This document shows, in pieces, positions 54,260 through 61,821 of a stretch of DNA of 64,000 nucleotides. Each line of letters begins with the position of its first letter. The first letter of the stretch is position 1. The stretch is from positions 1-64,000 of the IMG/VR virus record IMGVR_UViG_3300032116_000155. The stretch is one strand, 5' to 3'. The notes below the pieces were generated by a model that saw nothing but the letters and a program-made list of their open reading frames with translations, was not told where the DNA came from and ran no database searches. The DNA comes from a virus. The position numbers and the translations under genes are program-made.

Positions 54260-56024
54260 AGATGATATAAAAATAGTTCTTGGTAGTGAAAGGTTTAAAA
54301 GCTCAACAAATACAGATTTATCTATACCGATAGGTTTGGATAATACTCAACGTGAATTGGATGAATTTGATAGAGTTAGTAGTGTAAACCTAGCACAAGT
54401 ATTTAATAATGAAAGGCAAAAATCTACAATATTTAGACCTACATCTAAGCTTAGTTTTATATTTAGCAATGAATATTCAGGTACCACAGGTGTCGGTGGA
54501 GGCTATTCTCCCTTCACAAATTATCTTTATTTGGTTAATGATACAAACTCTTTCTCGACAACATCTTGGTCTGGATACCCACAATATGTAGAATTTGATT
54601 TCATTAGAACAGATTTTAATATATCGGGATATACAATTAATGATGGTTTAACGCCGCCGCATGTTGACTTTGTTAAGAAGAGTGGTACAACATATAATTG
54701 GGGACAATATCTAAGTTATGCGTATGATAATGATTACGATAAAACAATGCAGTATTATTATGAGGATGGTACGTCATATACTTGGAAGGCTTCAGATGGA
54801 ATCCATTTTAAAGTATTAAGTCCATATAATGGGCTTGGTAAAGGTTTGATCTCATTTATATGTATTAGCGAGCATAATTTATCGGTTGGGCAGTATGTTC
54901 AAATTAATGTTCCAGGCTATACGGGTGAAAGCTTATTACAGGTTTACTCACTTGGAAATGGGGGTTTCAATTCGGACAAATATATTTTTAACGTATTTAA
55001 TTATGGGTTCCAGATAACAAATAATTCTTTGGGTACATTTAAAAAAATATTAGACATAAATAACTCAGGGGAATCTATGTCAAGATATTATGTTAGACGT
55101 CATAAAATATTGACGAGTATAGATGACATTGTTTTAACAAAGTCTGGATTTGAGCAAAATCCGTTTCAGAATAAAAATCAATTTGTTTATAGTTCCCAAA
55201 CAAAAAATAATAAAGCAAAAATTGCACAAAAAGAAGGTAGTCAAAGCTATTTGATATCATTTAAGAAAGATATTGACGTTAGCCAGTATTTTGACAATTT
55301 AAATAGACCGTTGAGCAAATTGTATGTGACAATAATAAACAAAGGATACTTTGGATGGTTCAACAAGCCAACTAATTTAAATGAACCGTATTCTTCAGGG
55401 CTAAGGCAGGGATTTGGATTTAATATAAATAGTTATTTATCGGAATATTGGTCAGCACAAAACTTTAATATCAATAAAACATCAATACCAACTAACAATT
55501 ATACAAGGAATCAATATAAATTTTATTATAATGAAAATTTAAAAATAGGCGATATAGTTGATGGAGATTTTTGTGAATATAATAATTTTGAGATGATAGA
55601 AAGGACTATATCAAAATTATGTCATAAAATTACTTATAATGCTGACATATTTAAGATATCCTATATACAAGGAGGAAACCCTGCAACGATAAATCAAAGA
55701 ATTGCAAATCCTCAAGGGTATTATTATACGCCTCATTACTCTATAACCTTACGTGAATTTTCCACATATATTGAGGAAGGTAATAGCAAGAACATAGTTA
55801 ATATTCCAAATTATGCTTTTTACTCAAGCAAAAGCAAACTAATAATTTGGAGGGATATGTATGATTATGGTTATATAGATAATGATGGGGTTGGGGTAGA
55901 CTATCCATTTTTAAATGGAACGCATTATCCTTCCAATGAGATTATATTCAAATTAATACCTGAAGGAGTTCAATCTGAAAATATAAATGTAATTTTTGAT
56001 CCAAAGATAGATGAGTGCGAATAA
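54249..56024 (+). CDS. Baseplate-region structural protein, unknown
   Basis: 591 residues, beta-rich with many Tyr/Asn/Ser and no enzyme motif. Begins within the preceding gene (11-base overlap) and overlaps the next start by 14 bases, so it belongs to one co-translated baseplate/fibre operon. AGGAGG at 54232-54237 is one of the few Shine-Dalgarno-like strings in the window, but it also codes for Gly residues. A wedge or fibre-base component is inferred from position only. Confidence 0.5.
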   Translation: MGNRDDIKIVLGSERFKSSTNTDLSIPIGLDNTQRELDEFDRVSSVNLAQVFNNERQKSTIFRPTSKLSFIFSNEYSGTTGVGGGYSPFTNYLYLVNDTNSFSTTSWSGYPQYVEFDFIRTDFNISGYTINDGLTPPHVDFVKKSGTTYNWGQYLSYAYDNDYDKTMQYYYEDGTSYTWKASDGIHFKVLSPYNGLGKGLISFICISEHNLSVGQYVQINVPGYTGESLLQVYSLGNGGFNSDKYIFNVFNYGFQITNNSLGTFKKILDINNSGESMSRYYVRRHKILTSIDDIVLTKSGFEQNPFQNKNQFVYSSQTKNNKAKIAQKEGSQSYLISFKKDIDVSQYFDNLNRPLSKLYVTIINKGYFGWFNKPTNLNEPYSSGLRQGFGFNINSYLSEYWSAQNFNINKTSIPTNNYTRNQYKFYYNENLKIGDIVDGDFCEYNNFEMIERTISKLCHKITYNADIFKISYIQGGNPATINQRIANPQGYYYTPHYSITLREFSTYIEEGNSKNIVNIPNYAFYSSKSKLIIWRDMYDYGYIDNDGVGVDYPFLNGTHYPSNEIIFKLIPEGVQSENINVIFDPKIDECE

Positions 56025-56808
56025 ATATAAGATAGTTTTAAACCCAAATATTGAGAAAGAATTAACATTGTCGATTCAAAACACGTGGGATTTTGAAGAC
56101 AGGGGAGACTCTTTGGTTCAATATGAAGAAAATGTTATAAATGAAATAATAAATGGAGACAAAGATTTTGAAGTTGTTAGGTTTTCACCAAAAGAGTATT
56201 TCATAAATAACAAAATGACCAGTGAAGTTAATTATGAATTTTATTTTGTACCAGAAGGTGCTGATATTAATAACACAACCTGGGTGACATCTTATGTAAC
56301 TCAGGGATTTTCCTTAAATGAGATATATCAATATTCTAATTCATTTAAGAAATCATTTTTTAAATTAGATTTATATGATAGCACTAATTTAAAAATCCAA
56401 AAAAACTATATAACTATAGTATTACCGGTACAGCAAGGTGAGGTTGGTTTAGCTAATATAATGGGAAGTCAGAAACAAATTAAAACTCCGAAGTTTAAAT
56501 TAGATTATATTGGTAACAAAGAAGGTTTATTTGTCTATTGGTTAAAAAATCGTGATTATATTAACCTGGATACTTTTTATATGACGGCAAAATTTTTTGA
56601 CGCAAAAAGAGGTATTTTCATTAAAATGATGAATACTCAACAATCTTTATTGTTAGGTAATATGTTTTCATTTCCGCAAGAAGATTATTTCTATTATAAA
56701 GTAAGCTTGGACTATACAGATTTTACATACAAGATATACAACTTAAATGACAATCCTGTTGGAGATTATTTGAACCCCATAAAATGGTATGAATACATTA
56801 ACCCTTAA
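56011..56808 (+). CDS. Baseplate-region structural protein, unknown
   Basis: 265 residues, beta-rich with an acidic N-terminal half. YKIVLNPNIEKELTLSIQNT at the start and LDYIGNKEGLFVYWLKNRDY in the middle recall adaptor domains, but no family is recognised. It overlaps the preceding gene by 14 bases and the next by 20, forming a coupled chain. A small fibre-linking or wedge-associated protein is plausible. Confidence 0.45.
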   Translation: MSANKYKIVLNPNIEKELTLSIQNTWDFEDRGDSLVQYEENVINEIINGDKDFEVVRFSPKEYFINNKMTSEVNYEFYFVPEGADINNTTWVTSYVTQGFSLNEIYQYSNSFKKSFFKLDLYDSTNLKIQKNYITIVLPVQQGEVGLANIMGSQKQIKTPKFKLDYIGNKEGLFVYWLKNRDYINLDTFYMTAKFFDAKRGIFIKMMNTQQSLLLGNMFSFPQEDYFYYKVSLDYTDFTYKIYNLNDNPVGDYLNPIKWYEYINP

Positions 56809-57898
56809 TTATAATATAAAAATATCTCCGGAGAACATAAGTGGAGATTTAGTTAAAGTTTGTTATCCATCAGGCTCAACATATTCTAGTGGTTGCACGT
56901 ATGTTTATAGTGCAATGACAGATATTTTATCTGGGGGTACTAACGGATCGTCACTTTTAACAGGGTTAACTGTTCCAATATTATTGACCCAGAGTGCTAA
57001 TGATGTGGGGTATTATTCAGTATTTGACGGAGCTATTTTGCAGTACGATGCTGTAACTAATTTTATATTTTCAGGTATTAATACAAATCCATACACTTGT
57101 TATGTATACAACACATCTAGGCAAAGTTATAATAATTTTCTAGATCTATCATCATATAGTATTGATTGGGGTGATGGTAGTTTATTGGAAAACATTACAA
57201 AATTTTCGCCTGAATATATTACCCATGCATATCTTTCACAAGGGGAATATGTCATCAAACTTACACAGAATACACCCTGGGGTATAAATACAGTTGAAAA
57301 AACCGTATCAATACCTTTTAGCGGATTAACAATACCAAATCCAAATGGTACTGCATATTTTAGTCCTAATGTAGGCTCTTGGTCTGGAACTAAAATATCT
57401 TATGACTATATCTTTACCGGAGATTCTGAGAATAATGTTGAGTCACAAATTAGCTCAAACTATACTAGTGTGCCTTTTTTAATTTCTGGCTATACTAAAT
57501 CTAGATTAACGGAACTTAAACAATATGGACCGGTTCCGTACATTGTAAATAAAATAATTACTGATTACCTTGGTGAGTTTTTTGGTGTTGTAAATGAAAT
57601 TACAAACACATATACAGGGTATACTATACAAAATATAAAATATTTCGATTATTTAGATAACATAACAATATTCATAGTTGAAAGCTCCGGATTTACAAGC
57701 GATTGGTTGGTATCGGAGCCAATAATCAAAGATGAATCACTGATCAATATTGTTTACGCCCCAGAGGTTCAGTCAGATATTTTTATCGAAAGAGGTAAAA
57801 ATAGTGTATTGGAAAGAATACAAAGATTGGGGGAAGTTGACAATCTTGGGGACTTAGAAAATTACGGTTATGGCTTTTTTAAATTAAGAAAACTTTAG
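56789..57898 (+). CDS. Structural protein with PKD-like domain
   Basis: 369 residues. The stretch SYSIDWGDGSLLENITKFSP, then YITHAYLSQGEYVIKLTQNT (about 119-160) is a PKD domain: WGDG, HxY and GxYxVxL are its marks. PKD folds serve as spacers in surface proteins. N-terminal and C-terminal parts are not recognised. Overlaps the upstream gene by 20 bases. Closed by a 30-base gap with a late element. Fibre or baseplate-periphery role inferred. Confidence 0.55.
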   Translation: MNTLTLNYNIKISPENISGDLVKVCYPSGSTYSSGCTYVYSAMTDILSGGTNGSSLLTGLTVPILLTQSANDVGYYSVFDGAILQYDAVTNFIFSGINTNPYTCYVYNTSRQSYNNFLDLSSYSIDWGDGSLLENITKFSPEYITHAYLSQGEYVIKLTQNTPWGINTVEKTVSIPFSGLTIPNPNGTAYFSPNVGSWSGTKISYDYIFTGDSENNVESQISSNYTSVPFLISGYTKSRLTELKQYGPVPYIVNKIITDYLGEFFGVVNEITNTYTGYTIQNIKYFDYLDNITIFIVESSGFTSDWLVSEPIIKDESLINIVYAPEVQSDIFIERGKNSVLERIQRLGEVDNLGDLENYGYGFFKLRKL

Positions 57899-57905
57899 AG
57901 ATAAA

Positions 57906-57913
57906 TATTTATA
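57906..57913 (+). promoter_or_regulatory. TATTTATA late-promoter-like element
   Basis: 15 bases before the ATG at 57929. Confidence 0.6.
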
Positions 57914-57928
57914 AGATAATTAACAAAC

Positions 57929-58837
57929 ATGGCAATTGGAACATATGGAACGATTAGAGGTGCGGATGTATCACCGGAAGATGTCGATATAATTTTACAT
58001 TATACACCATCAAGAGATTCTACTGATAATTTTGTTTTAAAATCTTTAGATGCTAAAACAATATTGCGACCTTATTTTAATAATCAAAATACAGGGGGTA
58101 ATGCAAATATTGAAATTCTTGGGGGGTTATATAATTTAACCCTACCTTCAACAGAATTTAATGCGTTAGGAATATATACAATGTATATTAGACCGGCACA
58201 GATTAGAACAACTATTAATGATTGTGGAGTTTTATCTGCTTTGCCTAACGTAAAAGGTATAATAATTAATTTAGATACGGTACCATCTCAATTTAGAAAT
58301 AAATTCATAGCCCAGGGTTTAGTAGGTTACAGGGTTGAGTATTTAAATACGGATGGTAGTAAAATTCCAAATTTTTTCAGAGTAATAACATCTAATTTCT
58401 TTTGTGAGCCTGTAACACAAAATTTAACAAACACATCACAGAAAGCTATAAGGTATAGATATGTTGAAGGTGTAACAAATTTAGTTTTTTGCACATTAAC
58501 CCCATCTTCGGCTCCGACTAATAAACCAAACGCGACACCGTTTATTGGGCAGCCGAATCAAAGTATTATATTAACTAATACATTTTTTAATCCTATAACT
58601 TTAGACATTGAATTAGTTGATCAGGATATTTCAACATTGGGTATAGCACTATATGGTAATCAAACAAAATCGATTGATGATGGTATATATACAATATATG
58701 ATAACCAAAACAATATATACAAACAGTATAATTTATACGAAGTAAGAGATGGGTTCAATACGTTATTATATGAAGTAAGACAGGACAGAGGTAATAATAT
58801 TGATTTTAGTAAAAACTTTTCAACTATAACACAATAA
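57929..58837 (+). CDS. Structural protein upstream of gpI-like protein, unknown
   Basis: 302 residues, beta-rich. MAIGTYGTIRGADVSPEDVD and DIILHYTPSRDSTDNFVL at the start, then MYIRPAQIRTTINDCGVLSA look like a virion protein of the baseplate rim. A Thr/Pro-containing linker (LTPSSAPTNKPNATPFI, about 190-206) separates a small C-terminal beta domain that contains ILTNTFFNPITLDIELVD. TAATG coupling to the next gene. Confidence 0.45.
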   Translation: MAIGTYGTIRGADVSPEDVDIILHYTPSRDSTDNFVLKSLDAKTILRPYFNNQNTGGNANIEILGGLYNLTLPSTEFNALGIYTMYIRPAQIRTTINDCGVLSALPNVKGIIINLDTVPSQFRNKFIAQGLVGYRVEYLNTDGSKIPNFFRVITSNFFCEPVTQNLTNTSQKAIRYRYVEGVTNLVFCTLTPSSAPTNKPNATPFIGQPNQSIILTNTFFNPITLDIELVDQDISTLGIALYGNQTKSIDDGIYTIYDNQNNIYKQYNLYEVRDGFNTLLYEVRQDRGNNIDFSKNFSTITQ

Positions 58838-61821
58838 TGTCTAGACCATTTTACAAATATCCACCAGTACCTTCAAGCGGTGCTGGTACTTTTTCAGATG
58901 AGATCGTTGGGTTACAACTTGTAACTGGCGGAGGCTTGACTTTAGCTAACTTCCAGTTTACAACATCTTTAAGTGAAAAGATTAATACTAATTTTAATAT
59001 TGGAGCATTTTCTGATCCGATATCGTTAGACACTTTGAATATTGAGACTATAGCAGAATCTAAAGCGATAATCTCAAAAGAATTTAGAGTTTACCCGAAT
59101 TTTGACTTATCTGAAATATCTAGTTTTGTATTATATGGCCCGTTAACAAAACGACTTTCGACTTCAGTCACTAAGATTATAAATTATTTTCCTGGGGCTC
59201 TAGAAGTTTCGTATATAAATAATTTAGCGATATCTGGATATACAGCTATAGATGCGATCTATGATAGTGTTGATGATAGTACAACTTTCAAGGTTGATAT
59301 TGAAAAAATAAGTAATCCTTTTTCAGTTGATTTTACAACTAATTCAGCAATTAATATTGGTGCATTAGAATTTGAGGTATCATATTTAAGAAACCTAGCA
59401 AAAGAATATTCAAAATATTCTTTATATATAAACGATCTAGAGTTCCCCCTATTATATTTGGAACCTACACCTAGTTTGTTTACCGGATTTTTAGAGTTAA
59501 CAGTAAAAGGAAATCCTTTTTCGGGCCAAGTTACTTCGTTAGAATATCTTGTCATTAGGCCTAATGATTTTTATGCTGACAAAGCATTCATAGAGCCTTT
59601 TGATGAGATACAGCAGTACTTGTTAAATAGGCTAATAATTCCTAAGTATACTGCTAATTTCCAGATTCCGAAGCAAACGGATGATGGGTTATTTTATACA
59701 GATTTCGACAGTGTAACCTGGCCATTATTAGGGGTTTGGAATTTAGATATACAAACAGCTTCGTTTGATTACTATATAAGTAGGCTTAGTGATATAGCAG
59801 ACTCATTTGATTCTTTTAAAACTAATTTAGTATCTAGATTTTTAACAACACAATCGTTTAAAGATTTTGATACCTCAGATCAAAGAGTTCAAAAGTTATT
59901 AACCATATATGGTAGAAGCTTTGATGAGGTAAAAAAGTTTATTGATGCGTTAGCTCACATTACCTCAGTTAATTATGTTGTTAAAAATGATATTCCTTCT
60001 CAATTACTAAAGAATTTAGCACAAACTTTGGGATGGAATATCAATATATCACCAATAACAAATGATGATTTTTTAAATTCTATTTTTAACACATCATCTA
60101 AAATTGAATACCCAGGATTTTCCAGGGCGAATACACCAACAGAGTTAAATTATCAGTTTTATCGGAACTTGATAATGAATTCTGCTTATTTGTTTAAATC
60201 TAAGGGAACAAGACGTTCAATTGAATTTATGCTTAGGCTTGTTGGGGCACCAGAGGCTCTAGTTGAATTTAATGAACATATTTACATTGCCGGAGAAAGA
60301 ATAAATATGTCATCTTTCGGTCAGCAGTTTTCGCAAATAAGTGGATCTACTTATATACAACAGATACCAATATATGATAGTGGGTCAACTTTTAGCATTT
60401 TAGGTGTTAAATATAGTGCGTTTACAACTACTAATGTTGTTAACAATGTCATTGTTTTCCGTGAAAATTATCCGGTAGATGATGAAGGCTTCCCTAAAGC
60501 TCCAACAGAATCTAATAACTATTTTTTCCAGCAAGGTGCTGGTTGGTATGAACTAACAAAGGACCATCAAAGTCCTTTGATTATCAATACATCCGATAGT
60601 ACTTTCACAGGTAATTCATTTAATTTAAAAGCTGAATTTCAACCATTTACTTACGGACAAAAATACTTAGAGAGGTTTAGGAATTTTCCTTATATGACAT
60701 TAGGTTACAATATAAGTAAAATAACAGATAACAAGAAAAGTTGGGTTAATACTGATACGGATGTTAGACTTGGAACGAAAGGTAGTAATTATGATGCCTA
60801 TTACCGAATTTCTAATGAAAAATTGGTATTGAATGTTAAGAATACGGACATTTTCTTAAAGCCATCACAAGGCCTTGAGTACGATGTGTGGTATATGTCT
60901 AACAATTTTAATTACCCTATACCATCTACCGGGTTAACATCACCATATCCTGAACCTGGAGGTATTGATTGGACGGTAATAAACCCTATGCCTAGCAAAA
61001 AATCATTTTTTGAATTTGCTCAGTCATTTTGGTTTAACATGATCAATGTTAGAAACCGTCAATTCATTAATGACGGTAAAACTGGTGGCTATCCTACATT
61101 ACAGTCATTATGGTGGAAGTATATTGAATCAGACGTTAAAGTTAATATACCTAATGATAACTATACATATCAAACTATGATTGATTACATCAATGGTTTA
61201 GGTACGTATTGGATTAGGCTTGTTGAACAAATGGTTCCTGCTACAACAATTTGGATGGGGGGGGCAAAATTTGATAACTCAATATTTCATAGACAAAAAT
61301 TTGTTTATAGATTACAGAGGGGTTGCAGAATATTGCCATTACCTTGTGATCCAGATGTTATTAACACATTTTTATTCCCTTCGACATGTGTAAATGAAAA
61401 TATAGAACCATATATATTTCCTTGGGATAATGAAAATAACGCAGTATCTTCATTTAAGGATGTGTTATATACGGTTGTTACTAATTATCTGGATGAGCAA
61501 TCAATTAACTTAAGTGGGTGTGTTGAGAATACGATAATATCGACTTGGTTTATGGACATTAGATATGACAATGTTCCAATTTTACAAAAAGAAATATATA
61601 CGGGTTACGGTTTTAATGATGTGCCATCTAATAACCTATGGCTAACAACTCTACAAACTTATTTACCGGATATATTGACTAGTTATGGGTTAGGAGTAAT
61701 ATTTAATATTGACATAGATAAACCAACAATATTTATTTACAATTTAGGTTGTGATCCTAACTTTTTAAATAAAGAATTTGAATTGAATGTAGGTATTCAA
61801 TTCTCAATAAGATGTGATTAA
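58837..61821 (+). CDS. Baseplate protein with tail-protein-I-like domain
   Basis: 994 residues. The central region LAQTLGWNINISPITNDDFL, then LNYQFYRNLIMNSAYLFKSK and GTRRSIEFMLRLVGAPEALV (about 395-480) is the pattern of P2 gpI / wedge proteins to which fibres attach: KSKGTRRSIEFMLRL is the key block. The C-terminal WWKYIESDVKVNIPNDNYTY and LVEQMVPATTIWMGGAKFDN is typical of baseplate proteins of large Bacteroidota phages as I recall them. Likely the outer wedge that holds the SprB-like fibre encoded next, with which it shares a TAATG junction. Confidence 0.65.
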   Translation: MSRPFYKYPPVPSSGAGTFSDEIVGLQLVTGGGLTLANFQFTTSLSEKINTNFNIGAFSDPISLDTLNIETIAESKAIISKEFRVYPNFDLSEISSFVLYGPLTKRLSTSVTKIINYFPGALEVSYINNLAISGYTAIDAIYDSVDDSTTFKVDIEKISNPFSVDFTTNSAINIGALEFEVSYLRNLAKEYSKYSLYINDLEFPLLYLEPTPSLFTGFLELTVKGNPFSGQVTSLEYLVIRPNDFYADKAFIEPFDEIQQYLLNRLIIPKYTANFQIPKQTDDGLFYTDFDSVTWPLLGVWNLDIQTASFDYYISRLSDIADSFDSFKTNLVSRFLTTQSFKDFDTSDQRVQKLLTIYGRSFDEVKKFIDALAHITSVNYVVKNDIPSQLLKNLAQTLGWNINISPITNDDFLNSIFNTSSKIEYPGFSRANTPTELNYQFYRNLIMNSAYLFKSKGTRRSIEFMLRLVGAPEALVEFNEHIYIAGERINMSSFGQQFSQISGSTYIQQIPIYDSGSTFSILGVKYSAFTTTNVVNNVIVFRENYPVDDEGFPKAPTESNNYFFQQGAGWYELTKDHQSPLIINTSDSTFTGNSFNLKAEFQPFTYGQKYLERFRNFPYMTLGYNISKITDNKKSWVNTDTDVRLGTKGSNYDAYYRISNEKLVLNVKNTDIFLKPSQGLEYDVWYMSNNFNYPIPSTGLTSPYPEPGGIDWTVINPMPSKKSFFEFAQSFWFNMINVRNRQFINDGKTGGYPTLQSLWWKYIESDVKVNIPNDNYTYQTMIDYINGLGTYWIRLVEQMVPATTIWMGGAKFDNSIFHRQKFVYRLQRGCRILPLPCDPDVINTFLFPSTCVNENIEPYIFPWDNENNAVSSFKDVLYTVVTNYLDEQSINLSGCVENTIISTWFMDIRYDNVPILQKEIYTGYGFNDVPSNNLWLTTLQTYLPDILTSYGLGVIFNIDIDKPTIFIYNLGCDPNFLNKEFELNVGIQFSIRCD

